From Cytidiella melzeri (lineage: Eukaryota > Basidiomycota > Agaricomycetes > Polyporales > Irpicaceae), in contig JABYQR010000529.1 of NCBI GenBank assembly GCA_022592445.1, positions 1 to 22,791 on the forward strand: 22,791 nt of DNA, read 5' to 3'. The translations under genes and the position numbers were made by a program. Position 1 is the stretch's first letter; each line of letters starts with the position of its first letter. The notes under the pieces were generated by a model that made no database searches, was not told the origin of the DNA, and saw nothing but the letters and a program-made list of their open reading frames with translations. Shown here piece after piece: positions 1-8,427 of the stretch.

Positions 1-504
1 TTGTCAATTTCATCAGTCATCAAGCATCACATACATGTATCTCTAATGGCTGGGCTAATAGATATGGCTGGACAGATTTTACTTGACACATGTGTAACAG
101 TAAAGGCTACACTCACCATATATGTTGTTAAACTTGAGGGAAAGTTAGGAGATAGAGAGTAAGAGGTGTGGTATGCAAAGTACTGTGAGGTACTGAATAG
201 TCTTTGATTAATAGAGTGGATAACACTGAGGGGATATACCCTCAGAAGTGCCTCTATATACACATGAAGGGGGTGACCCCAGGTACCACCCTAAGATCCC
301 TGGTACTTAGCTATATGTTTAAAATTTTGACATCAGAGGTGAAAAAAGAAATTTGATAGGGGGACAAACCAGATGGATAGATTGCTATGAAGAGGCCAAA
401 ACATTGTTGAAATGCGGAGGAAGATGTAGACAATTGTGAGATTTTGTTCTTCAGGGTATTCCAAGTTCTCTGAGTCTCAATCATCCCGGTCCATATATTC
501 CGTG
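1..504 (-). repeat. F2 LTR-family fragment, minus strand
   Basis: Read on the minus strand, about 1-340 aligns by eye with 8380-8587 on the plus strand: a TATATA core (255-260 here), a shared tract with ATCCCCTCAGT, and a GGTGAGT donor-like site. The whole block 1-504 also matches 17442-17944 in the same orientation, so it belongs to a larger duplicated unit that ends against the F1 LTR in both places. It is cut by the window edge. No coding frame here is convincing. LTR identity is inferred from the promoter-like core and the copy number of three. Confidence 0.55.
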
Positions 505-625
505 TGACATGGATAGTCCAACAGAGACCGGATTTTCCATCACAGTCACCAGTTTACAGCATCAGGTGCCTATCTAGAGCGCACATTTTCCAGCTAGGAC
601 TATTACCGGACCTAACCCTAACCGG

Positions 626-635
626 GTCACGTGAC
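626..635. promoter_or_regulatory. GTCACGTGAC palindrome in F1 LTR U3
   Basis: A perfect 10-bp palindrome with a CACGTG E-box core. It is kept in all three F1 LTRs (also 18069-18078 and 21204-21213), each time just after a CCTAACCCTAACC-like tract. This is a likely bHLH-type binding site in the LTR promoter; binding is inferred from the motif only. Confidence 0.45.
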
Positions 636-1197
636 ATCCTGCCTTATTTATCAATAGTCCAGACCCAAACCCTAGACTCAATCTGGAGCGGTTCCAGATC
701 AACCTAGGTGTCGTGGATGGCCCAACTAGCCCTTATTTTTTCGCATTTTACCTCAAGTTTATACCTTGCAACACCCTTGCAACACCCTTGCAAACCCCTT
801 GCACGTCTATTAAACGCCTGTATCACGTGGCTTAGATGCTCTACATGGTCACGTTACTAGCTGCTAAGTTACACTGGCATGTGACTCAGCTTATGTAAGA
901 CCACATGGCTACAACCACATGGCTCAGCCATAGCTAGGGTTTGATGTCATAGATAGCACTCACATGGACTCTTATTGTTCTTTCCCTATTGTTTTCTTTA
1001 TGGAAGGATGTTGTCACAGGTGTGGAATGGAATACAATAGCTGGTCTTCTTTTAGATAGATTCTCTCACAAGTAGAGGTCTTGGCAGAGTCCAGACAATA
1101 GCTATTGTTCTCCTTTAGGTAGTTCTATTGTTCTTCATTCACACGGCTTCTTGCAAAGCCTGCCCTTAACATGGTCTGTGTGCAGGTCCCTGAAGTC

Positions 1198-1205
1198 TAT
1201 ATAAG
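1198..1205 (+). promoter_or_regulatory. F4 LTR TATA box
   Basis: TATATAAG lies 65 nt upstream of the leader-intron donor at 1263, the same spacing as in the F1 LTRs. It implies transcription start near 1230. Confidence 0.6.
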
Positions 1206-1247
1206 CAGCTGCATGTAAGCTCCTAGCCCCCCATCTCGACCTCTTGA

Positions 1248-1329
1248 TCTTCACTGGGCTAGGTAAGCAAGTCCCCTCTTGTACTACATAGTGGGTAGTA
1301 TCAATCTAACTTGGTCTTTACTGGGCTAG
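1248..1329 (+). other. F4 leader intron flanked by direct repeats
   Basis: The predicted intron is 1263-1329 (67 bp): donor GTAAGC, branch point CTAAC (1306-1310), acceptor GGGCTAG. The 15 bases before the donor (1248-1262) recur with one mismatch as the last 15 bases of the intron (1315-1329, TTTACTGGGCTAG). Splicing and a deletion between the repeats would therefore give the same product. The layout matches the leader intron of the unrelated F1 LTR. Confidence 0.6.
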
Positions 1330-1674
1330 ATACCTGAATAAGGTTTATAGTTGGTGCGAGCATTGTGCTACACGCCTGCCACCACCTTGCTGTTGTCTTC
1401 CACTTCATGTCGCTACTTGCTGTGTTAAGCTCCGACTCCGAGACACTAGGCTATTGTTCTATTGTTCCCCTTCTATTGTCAGGGATTCCCCCAGTTTCTA
1501 TGGTTCTACTGTTCCTGTTCTATTTTTCTATAGTTCTATTGCTCTAGTTCTACTGTTCTACATACCCTGGTCCCTGATTGCTACCCTGGTCCTTTACTGT
1601 TCTATTGTTACTCCAGCCCCACAGTCACTCCAGTCCCTATTGTGGAAATTTGCGCACAGAGCATCCAGACACAG

Positions 1675-1682
1675 TATATATA
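1675..1682 (+). promoter_or_regulatory. F1 LTR copy A TATA box
   Basis: TATATATA, 65 nt before the leader-intron donor at 1740. The same core is at 18408-18415 and 21560-21567 in the other F1 LTRs. Confidence 0.6.
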
Positions 1683-1718
1683 GTAGACCTTACTCTCCCT
1701 AGCTCTGCATCTTGACCT

Positions 1719-1799
1719 CTCTGTCATTTGCACTGCTAGGTGAGTTACTGCATGTAACTTAGTATCATACCCTATTAACTCTGTCATTTGCACTGCTAG
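1719..1799 (+). other. F1 copy A leader intron with 21-bp direct repeats
   Basis: The predicted intron is 1740-1799 (60 bp): donor GTGAGT, branch-like ATTAAC, acceptor GCTAG. The 21 bases at 1719-1739 are repeated without mismatch at 1779-1799. Both repeats here carry GCTAG, whereas both repeats in copies B and C carry GCCAG, so the pair changes together. Confidence 0.6.
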
Positions 1800-1942
1800 T
1801 ATCCGGCCTCTGTGCCTGCTTGCCTGCTTATCATCAACTTTGACCTCATTGTCATTGTTGGAGATCCCTTCCCACCTCCACCCCACATCCACTCCACCCT
1901 TTGTTTAGGGTTTATCAGTCTAGCAGCAGTCGCTCTGCAACA

Positions 1943-2373
1943 CCATGATCTGTTAGGTTCCTCCATTCCTTCTCAATTATCTGTCTCTGTTGTGTTCCAC
2001 TCTCGTATTTACCATCCTCCACATACACTCTGAGTACCCCCTCATAATGTCATTCTGTGCCTTTTTCAATTATTGTATTAATATTTTTTCATTTGATTAA
2101 AATCCTATATAAACTCATGTATTTCTTGTTTCTAAATGTGATCCACCATACTCGCTATCTCGCGTGTGCACTTGTAGAACCCCTTGCAACAGAATGAGAC
2201 AAGAACACCATTGATTTTATAAAGAAAGTGGTGGTTGTGCGGCCACTAACAAGTCAAACAAAACAACAACTATTGAGGCCTGAAAAAAGGAAGGGAGATG
2301 AAGACCATCAAGCCAATTTAGTGTGGCGACAAATCATTCATCTCTTGTGCCATTTTTCCCATAGCAACACTTA
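1943..2373. other. No gene seen; AT-rich flank of solo LTR A
   Basis: There is no ORF with coding character. A TATA-like CCTATATAAAC lies near 2107-2115, with AT-rich DNA on both sides. It may be old repeat DNA, but no second copy is present in the window. Confidence 0.4.
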
Positions 2374-2533
2374 GGGCCTGATTGGTGCCGCATTATGTAG
2401 GTGCATTATTTTATAATCCCCCGCCAAATGAAATAATTCAGTGCTTATTTTGCCTTATTTTGACAGCAAATTATTTGTTGTTGGCGGGGGATTATTTTGT
2501 AGTCAATTACAAAATGCCGCACCAATCAGGCCT
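2374..2533. mobile_element. PIF/Harbinger-type MITE
   Basis: This 160-bp element has inverted ends of about 50 bp. The left end starts GGGCCTGATTGGTGC, and the reverse complement of the right end starts AGGCCTGATTGGTGC. The inner part of both arms has an ATCCCCCGCC tract. Direct TTA repeats flank it (2371-2373 and 2534-2536), the 3-bp target typical of PIF/Harbinger. It has no coding capacity. Its termini differ from the larger Harbinger element at 11465-14079, so a different transposase family member must have moved it. Confidence 0.88.
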
Positions 2534-2908
2534 TTATCATATACCGGCATTTTGTGTGGCCCACAACATCATACAATATCATACATGTACAATGACTTTG
2601 CCATCCCGTAAAACCTGTTGCTAAGTTTCTCTCATCCATGGTTTTGCACAACCAGGAGTGTCAATATATTGCATTGCCAAAATTTGCCGCAACATTTGCA
2701 GAATAGCCTACTGCTTCGAAAGTTTTTATATCACTGACTATTGGCCAAATAAGGAACTGCATCCATCATTTTCCCACTACTTCACAGAGGCCACATATTG
2801 GGTTGTGCCTGTGGTGTCTGCTACAGCTCCGGGTGACTTGGTAGGTTAATCAGAAAACAGGGTTAATAACCTTGGTTTTTAACTGGTCACCAACTAGTTG
2901 GTCAGCGG
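2534..2908. other. No gene seen between MITE and F3 element
   Basis: Short open frames only. A perfect 12-bp palindrome CCAACTAGTTGG sits at 2890-2901, just left of the F3 insertion point. Confidence 0.35.
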
Positions 2909-3483
2909 TGATACGCCCAGAAAACGGCTAGGCGCGGAGACACGGCAGGAGCCCGCCATTTGCGCGGCCCGCATCTTCCTGAGCGGCAAATCCCTTCACT
3001 TTCCCAGCGTCGCGGGCACGAGGAGTTCACCGAGGTCACGAGGAGTTCACCAAGGATCCGAGGACTTGGCAAGGAGCAGCAACGCGCCGGAAACATCCGA
3101 GGCCGAGAATTTGCACCGAACTCTGACTCGCAGACACGCCCCTTTTGCGTCGGAGCATGGGCCGGCCAGCCACCAAGTGTTTCGGACGCGGGTCGGACCA
3201 ACAATAGAAGAAAATTGACTTGCAAACCCCGTTTCAGGAAGACTCCTATCACGCCACGCTGTGCAACTCTTGGACGGCGCCTCATCACCTGCTCGCGATG
3301 GTTGGCGCCCCTTCAGTGCAAGGGCGCGCACCGCTTCTCCGTGTCGACCAATGCTGTGTCCTGCCGGGCGTTGACGCGCAGGACATTTTGCCTCCGTGAA
3401 CGGAAGTATTCTGCCACCATGTTTCCTCGCTCTCGCGTTTGGGTTTAGGACAAAGAAGGAAATGTTTAGGAGAGGGTCTTTAG

Positions 3484-3492
3484 GGTATATAA
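3484..3492 (+). promoter_or_regulatory. TATA box of the F3 copy 1 ORF
   Basis: GTATATAAAAG around 3483-3493. No ATG occurs between the expected start of transcription (about 3515) and the ATG at 3644, so the first ATG of such a transcript opens the 284-codon frame. Confidence 0.5.
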
Positions 3493-3643
3493 AAGGTGTT
3501 GCCTGTACTGCGTAGAAAATCAATCAATCCCCACCCCAGTTCTCAGAGTACAGTTTACGCTTTGCGCTCGCGTCGAGGGAGTCTCGTCGCACCAATAGCT
3601 GTAGTCTCTCCTGCGTTGCCTCATTGCGTCTTTCTCCACGTTT

Positions 3644-4498
3644 ATGTCTGCTGCACCTACCATCAACAACCCGCCTCGTGTTTGCCGTTATTGTCCCACA
3701 GTTCCCCACTTACCAGACGGTTGCTGCCCATACCGCCCGCGCCGCGAGGTTCTTCGTTGCTACCCCATCATCCCCGCGCCCACGCCGCTGCCAGAACCCT
3801 CAGTAGCGCCTACGGTCTCCCCTGAGCGATCTACTCCTAAATCACCCTCGCCAGCGTCGTCCGTCGCCTCCGTTGCGGACTCGCTTGATAACTGCTCCTA
3901 TTGCGACACTCAGAGTGACCACCCAATTCCCCTGCGCTCAGGACCTTTCGTCCCGCTCGACTGCAATCGCCCGCGCGCGCCGCATCCAGATTGTTGGCTG
4001 TCACCGGACTTTGAAGGTGAGGACCACGAGTGCAAACTAGTACAGTTCAATCTTACAAGCTCTACCAACGTCGTCGTTGGCCACGCATTTGCTTGCAACA
4101 CGCATCGCCGCTCGGGGGGTGTTGTTCTACACTATCGCCCCCGCGCGCAGTCTATCGAGTCAAATTTACTGCGGCCTTATATAGCCTTACGCTGCAACTT
4201 GCGCTCCAGCAGTTCATCTTTCCCTTACGGTTCCTTTCGGTTTTGTTATACTGCGTTTACTTCTTACCTGCGTTATTTTACTGCGTTATTGCGTCTGCGT
4301 TTCACCTTCACTGCGTCAAGTTTACTGCGTTCACTTTCACTGCGCCCGCGTTTTACAGCGACTACTTTCATCTTCACCAGCAGCCGCGTTTTGTGTTCGA
4401 GATTCGTACTGCGCCTGCTTTTACCATCCGCGTCTTTCCGCGCGCCGTTTTACTACAAGTCACAACATCTCGTGCACACTCCCTTTGAGCCGCGCTAA
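3644..4498 (+). CDS. Cys/Pro/Ser-rich protein of unknown function inside F3
   Basis: The frame encodes 284 aa. I do not recognise a family. Residues 1-60 contain clustered cysteines (VCRYC, DGCCPY, LRCYP). A Pro/Ser-rich linker follows (about 45-85), then a second cysteine group (NCSYC, LDCNRP, HPDCW, HECKL) to about residue 150. The C-terminal 110 residues are translated from the LTR's TTTACTGCGTT-type repeats and are Phe/Arg/Ser-rich low complexity, so the natural protein may end earlier or be spliced. The start is the first ATG after a TATA box 150 bp upstream. The region is CpG-rich, unlike the decayed DNA around it. It may be a captured host gene part, or an ORF that arose in the element; a spurious frame cannot be excluded. 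Confidence 0.4.
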   Translation: MSAAPTINNPPRVCRYCPTVPHLPDGCCPYRPRREVLRCYPIIPAPTPLPEPSVAPTVSPERSTPKSPSPASSVASVADSLDNCSYCDTQSDHPIPLRSGPFVPLDCNRPRAPHPDCWLSPDFEGEDHECKLVQFNLTSSTNVVVGHAFACNTHRRSGGVVLHYRPRAQSIESNLLRPYIALRCNLRSSSSSFPYGSFRFCYTAFTSYLRYFTALLRLRFTFTASSLLRSLSLRPRFTATTFIFTSSRVLCSRFVLRLLLPSASFRAPFYYKSQHLVHTPFEPR

Positions 4499-4763
4499 AA
4501 CTCTTTTGCTTTCATCGCGCTGACTATTCCTTTTGCCCGCGATACACGTGGTAGTTTGCCCGTCTAGCTCCGTTCACATAAAACCTATATCACAAACCTT
4601 GTCGCTCTTTACAGCACAGGTAAAACTAGGACTCTAAGACCACCTCGCACACTTTCGCACTTCCGCGCTCCCACGCCCTTACACTTCTATTGCCACTTCG
4701 TAGTTAGTTGTGTTGTCTTTAGGGTTGTACTTAGTTTTGGAGCGTGACTCAGTGTCTCAGCGG

Positions 4764-5003
4764 TAGTCAAGTTAATAACCTGGTAAGCGCCTGACTGCTG
4801 TCTGGGCCTGTGAAAATTGCGAATGGTCAGATAGCAGACTGGCTGAAGCTATATAGTTTAGTATTATAGCTCTGTAGTACAGCAACAAAACTACTAATCT
4901 GAACCTAGACCTAGTTGAAAGTGAAGCTTTGCATGCACCTGTACCTGCTGCTTGACCTCCAACCCAACTCCTGACCAACCACTAGGGAGCCGGCCAACTT
5001 GGA
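4764..5003. other. No gene recognised right of F3 copy 1
   Basis: Ordinary AT-moderate sequence. GTTAATAACCT at about 4790 also occurs on the other side of the F3 insertion (about 2863). Confidence 0.3.
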
Positions 5004-5249
5004 GTGGAAAGAGCTGAAGACGACAACGGTGAGGACGAAGTTGATAGCAATGACAATAATGCACAAGTTGGAAGAGACGAGGACATGATTTTTTCTGATG
5101 ATGAACTGGCAGACAGGTTGGTTGCGGGCAATTTGGCCAACCTGGAGTCATACATGCTTCGGAATCTGCTCTCTGAGTTACCTCTAGCAGCAGCAGAGCA
5201 GTCTCAGCTTGCAGCAGCTCTGCAAAGAGGTCCTTTCTGCAAGTTATAG
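5004..5249 (+). CDS. Short acidic ORF, unrecognised
   Basis: 81 codons from ATG to TAG. The N-terminal half is very acidic (Asp/Glu/Asn-rich, with GEDEVDSNDNN). The C-terminal half looks like two amphipathic helices rich in Leu/Ala (LESYMLRNLL, LAAALQ). This balance looks more like a real protein end than a random frame. It may be the last exon of a longer gene or a transposon accessory protein. No start context or splice acceptor is decisive, and there is no recognisable domain. Confidence 0.25.
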   Translation: MERAEDDNGEDEVDSNDNNAQVGRDEDMIFSDDELADRLVAGNLANLESYMLRNLLSELPLAAAEQSQLAAALQRGPFCKL

Positions 5250-6066
5250 GCATCCAGCTTCAATATGTAGAATGAAATTATATATTTACTGATGTGAGTC
5301 ATTAACATGTATAACTGGGCTAATAACATTAATAACATGAGATACTCCCCAAAAATAGTTTATCCCCGTGCTGTAGTGTCTGTGTCACTTGTGCGCTTGA
5401 GGTGGGGCCAAGAACAAAACCTCGCGTTCCATATCATTTAGTCTCGGAATCAGCTGTTTGCAATACCAGATTTGGGAAGCAGAGTTCTAAAAAGACAACC
5501 AAATCCGGCATGCAAACATCTCGTGAATTACGTCAGCGAGGGGTACCACTCAGTTGCATGTGACTTCCCGTCAGTTGCATCCACACGGGCTCTAGCGTGG
5601 AGTATATGGCTGTATGCTTGCGCCAGACTCCATTTATTTGACAACCTGTTCCCTTCCTGTCCCTTCTGTCTATCCTTATTTCTATTACTCTATGAGAATA
5701 CCAGAAAATTTGTATGACCTCTAATCAGTCCTGAGTTGTTACGATGCCCCCTCGGGCGTGCCAGCTAGCCAAGAATGATGATAAGTCCTTGACCTTGAAG
5801 ACTGCTGGCCCTGCTTGTCCCCTTAATTATCATATCACCTCAATACATGTTGTTATTTTAGGTTTGCTGCCTCAAATTTGTTTGTATCTGTTTGTTCCTG
5901 CTGCCCGCCTTTCATCATTTTGCCCGGATTATCTGTTTAGACATTTACTTTTTATCTTATCTGTTTTGCTAAAATAATATAAAAACCTTGTATTCTTGTA
6001 GCTATTCAATAACATTGAGTTCTCTGATTTGAGCCCCCCTCCTGTGCGCGCATCAAACCCCTGCGG
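5250..6066 (+). other. No gene; possible old LTR at about 5737-6073
   Basis: The first part shows nothing recognisable. From about 5737 (TGTTACGATGCC) to about 6073 (CGGCTACAACA) the sequence has LTR-like traits: a TG...CA frame, a pyrimidine-rich middle, a TATA-like AATATAAAAACC near 5977, and a GC-rich end. I could find no matching target duplication and no second copy, so the call is weak. Confidence 0.2.
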
Positions 6067-6137
6067 CTACAACAATACATTGCCCAGCCCTTGATAGCAA
6101 CAACACCAAGGTTGAGCTGCCTGAAGGCTGCCCGAAG

Positions 6138-6437
6138 TCAGCACTGCACATTGGTTCCTACCAAGTCCTTGCAAAGGCTTGAGATGCAGCCATCCAGGAT
6201 CTGCAATGCAGGTGCTTGTTGTTTGTGACGTGTGCACGAATGGTCTGACATATCCTTGAGGAGCAATTTGAGGTGTGGCACAAACGCACGCATTTTGCAA
6301 TTGAGCCGAGCCTTGGTGTTGTCGACAGCCCAATTGTTGAAGGCGTTGACGGCACCACACGTGGTAACACCTTGTTCTTGGCCTCGAGGTGGTTTGAGCC
6401 AGTTCTTGGGTAATCCAGGAAGTTGCTTACAGTGCAT
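6138..6437 (-). pseudogene. Remnant protein-coding frame, unknown family
   Basis: A minus-strand frame of 99 codons with protein-like composition, including GVTTCGAVNAFNNWAV, CKMRAFVPHLKLLLKD and CISSLCKDLVGTNVQC. It ends at a TGA, and in the same frame beyond it comes LNLGVVAIKGWAMY, so the stop may be an acquired CGA>TGA change. A TATA-like CTTATATAATT lies about 45 nt upstream on the minus strand. I do not recognise the family; a transposon-associated accessory protein is one possibility. Confidence 0.25.
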
Positions 6438-7142
6438 GAGTGCAGTGCGAGCGTAACTAAAGCTTATTAGACAAAGGAATTATATAAGTAAGCTATGAAG
6501 CTCACCAAATAGTGGACTGCTCTGACACCATGTGCCCCGGTGATATGCCCAGAAACCGCTGGACATGCAACAAGCTCAACAAGGACCCCTTTGGCTCCTT
6601 GTCACTTGAGAGCCCTCGTGAGACGTCTCGAGGTTCGCGCGAGAGCTGGTTCTACAGCTTGCTTCTCGAGCTTTTCATACAGCTTGCATCTCGAGCTTGT
6701 CTTGCTCCTTGCACCTCGTGTCTCAAGCTTTTCTATGGCTCAGCCCTACGGGAGCTCGAGCTTATGCTCCCTTGGGTCATGGTTCGCGTTCTTGCACGAG
6801 TTTTTGTCCCTGTCTCTCGCAAGTTCTTGTCCATGTCTCTCGCGAGTTTTGGGCAGCCTCGAGCGCATTGGCACTTTCCCTTGCCACTCTTGGTTTTCTT
6901 GCAGCCCCCTTGCTGCAACAAGCACAAACAAGGCACTCTTCTTGCAAACAAGCGGAGCTTCTCGTCACTAGAGAGTCCTTGGATCCCGCGGCTGTTCTCA
7001 TGAATAGGGAAACCTCGAGCAGCCTCTCTCTCTCTTCATCAATCCCCCAAACTTGTCACTGCCAGGATTTGTTTCCATTGCACTGCCTCCTTCTCCTGTG
7101 TGAACTCGAGTCACCAAGCCTTTGTTTCATTTGATGCTTGGG

Positions 7143-7764
7143 TTTTTTTATTTTTATTTTTATTTTTTTTTAACCTCCTTGTTTATTGTCCTTGAGGGCG
7201 TAGCCCTATGGTAGACATATACACTTTGTAGGCTATTTTTAGCGGGTAATCTATCTGTTTTAAAGCTATCTATGTCATCGTGTACCTAAGTACTGGGGGG
7301 GGGAGAATGTTTTCCAATTGATTAAGAGTGATAGATGGGAAATGTGGATTGATATCAGGGACGGTTAATCTGTATGGGATGTTGAAAACAGAAATATTCC
7401 CGCGGGCCAGGCTCAGACCTGTGCGCCCCATAATGTCCCAACTTGGTTACATCTGCCACGCCAGGCTAACCGGGGGGACCAATCCCGGCTGGGGGGCAAC
7501 GCTGGCATGGGCACCACTTCACGCTCAGACGTGATGGCCGGACTACGCCAAGTATCCAGGAACGGGGCTGTCACTCGGTGATGTCCGAGGGTGATCCCGG
7601 GAAACACGCGGCTTCAAGTGCACATAACGAGCGCAAGACATGAGAAAGATAACGCGAAAATCCATCAGCAGTGGAGAAATCAAATCAAAGGAGGGCAAGG
7701 GGATTCAAACGCTGACGCGTCTCCTCACCCACAGCGCGGTAGCCCACTACACCACCGTACCCCC
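7143..7764 (-). mobile_element. tRNA-headed SINE-like retroposon
   Basis: On the minus strand the element starts with a tRNA-like head (7764 down to about 7693). It has an A-box-like TGGTGTAGTGGGC (7742-7754) and a B-box-like GCGTTTGAATCCC (7700-7712) at normal pol III spacing. It ends in an A-rich tail (plus-strand T tract 7143-7171). The flanks carry ATGCTTGGGTTT (7134-7145) and ATGCTTGTGGTTT (7765-7777), a 12-13 bp target duplication with one indel. The roughly 520-bp body is GC-rich and has no ORF. Long for a SINE, but head, tail and duplication agree. Only one copy is in the window. Confidence 0.7.
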
Positions 7765-7941
7765 ATGCTTGTGGTTTAGCAGCACAAGAAGCAGTGTACT
7801 CCTTGTTCTTGTGACAAGTTGCATGATTGCCCCTTTTTTCATCTCACACTGCCCTCTCTCACTGCCTCGCTGATGTCACAGATTTTCAATGTTTCTACAA
7901 GACTTGCCTTACCAGGCAACGGTATTATGGGGAATATTTAA

Positions 7942-8043
7942 ATGCTTATCAGGCGCTTATCCAGCGCTTATCCGGCGTCTATTTAAGCGCTTATCCAGTG
8001 CTTATCAGGCACTTATTCCGGCACTTATTCTCAGTGCCTATCA
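7942..8043 (+). repeat. 11-12 bp degenerate minisatellite
   Basis: About nine units of the type GCGCTTATCCAG / GCTTATCAGGC in direct order, with drift to CACTTATTCCGG at the right end. It lies in the U3-like part of the F2 sequence. Confidence 0.75.
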
Positions 8044-8167
8044 ATTGATGTGCTGATGCGCCTCCTGTCTCTGATGCACTGATGCACTCCTTTCCTTATC
8101 TGTGTATCACATGATAGAACTCTCTGGAACCTTGTGGAACATGCTAGAACTATGATGTCATAGTATA

Positions 8168-8212
8168 GAACATTCCATTAGATGATGTCATAGTTCTTAG
8201 AACCTTCTGGAA
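8168..8212 (+). promoter_or_regulatory. Heat-shock-element-like motifs in F2 LTR
   Basis: GAACATTC at 8168-8175 and GAACCTTCTGGAA at 8200-8212. The second is a three-unit GAA-nn-TTC-nn-GAA array with exact spacing, preceded by TTC (8194-8196). They sit about 210 bp upstream of the F2 TATA box. HSF binding is inferred from the motif only. Confidence 0.4.
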
Positions 8213-8417
8213 AAGTCTAGCCTTGTCTTAGAACAAGCTAGAACAAGTCTAGCCTTGGGACTGGGTCATGGGGTCAGGTCATGGGGACAATTGCTATTGG
8301 TTGATTATTGAAGTGGCACCACTAGGGCATAGGGCATGCTTAGTAAGGTAGATTACTTTGCTTACTCATGTAGGTATTAGGGGTCTTAGGGTAGTACCTG
8401 GGGTCCTCCCCTTCATG

Positions 8418-8427
8418 TATATATATA
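8418..8427 (+). promoter_or_regulatory. F2 LTR TATA box
   Basis: TATATATATA followed about 146 nt later by the GTGAGT donor-like site at 8564. The equivalent TATATA in the minus-strand copies is at 255-260 and near 17695-17700. Confidence 0.55.

Larger units (their letters stand above)
709..1445 (+). mobile_element. F4 solo LTR nested in F1 LTR copy A
   Basis: This 737-bp insertion begins TGTCGTGG and ends CCGAGACA, with canonical TG...CA ends. It is flanked by perfect 5-bp duplications CTAGG (704-708 and 1446-1450). The other two F1 LTRs read straight through this site (CCTAGGCTATTG), which proves the insertion. It contains three CTTGCAACACC-like tandem units near 766-800, several CACATGG/CATGTG motifs (824-966), a TATA box (TATATAAG, 1198-1205) and a leader intron at 1263-1329. 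No coding sequence. The internal part of this family is not in the window. Confidence 0.92.
505..1942 (+). mobile_element. F1 solo LTR (copy A), split by a nested LTR
   Basis: The LTR starts TGACATGGATAGTCC and ends in CTGCAACA. It aligns with the F1 LTRs at 17945-18675 and 21081-21827. The flanking pentamers CCGTG (500-504) and CCATG (1943-1947) fit a 5-bp target duplication with one change. The LTR parts are 505-708 and 1451-1942 (about 696 bp); 709-1445 is a foreign LTR. A TATA box (TATATATA, 1675-1682) and a leader intron (1740-1799) are retained. No internal region follows, so this is a solo LTR left by LTR-LTR recombination. Confidence 0.85.
2909..4759 (+). mobile_element. F3 LTR-like element, copy 1, carrying an ORF
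   Basis: The element starts TGATACGCCCAGAAA and ends TGTCTCA (TG...CA), flanked by GCGG at 2905-2908 and 4760-4763 (4-bp duplication). The same start motif recurs at 6541 and 8591; the same terminal motif recurs at 10041 and 11020. At 1851 bp it is longer than the inner F3 copy at 8591 (1451 bp). The right part (about 4170-4480) has the family's TTATATA core and repeated TTTACTGCGTT-like words. The left and middle parts are GC- and CpG-rich and contain a second TATA box and a 284-codon ORF not seen in the other copies. A 14-bp direct repeat (CACGAGGAGTTCAC) lies at 3017 and 3037. Confidence 0.65.

Noticed and set aside
2898..3523. Overlapping long frames on both strands (2960-3448 plus, 3047-3523 minus)
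   Set aside because: GC-rich DNA in the F3 left part; competing frames, no start context, upstream of the TATA box.
5737..6073. Solo LTR with defined ends
   Set aside because: TG...CA-like ends and a TATA-like word are visible, but no target duplication or second copy could be found; kept only as a weak note.
6512..7134. Frames of 140-160 codons
   Set aside because: Span the F3 start and low-complexity CTCGAG/CTTGC sequence; overlap each other in all phases.
7693..7764. Possible functional tRNA gene on the minus strand
   Set aside because: A- and B-box-like words are present, but the acceptor and T-arm do not pair well, and the position at the head of a retroposon explains them better.
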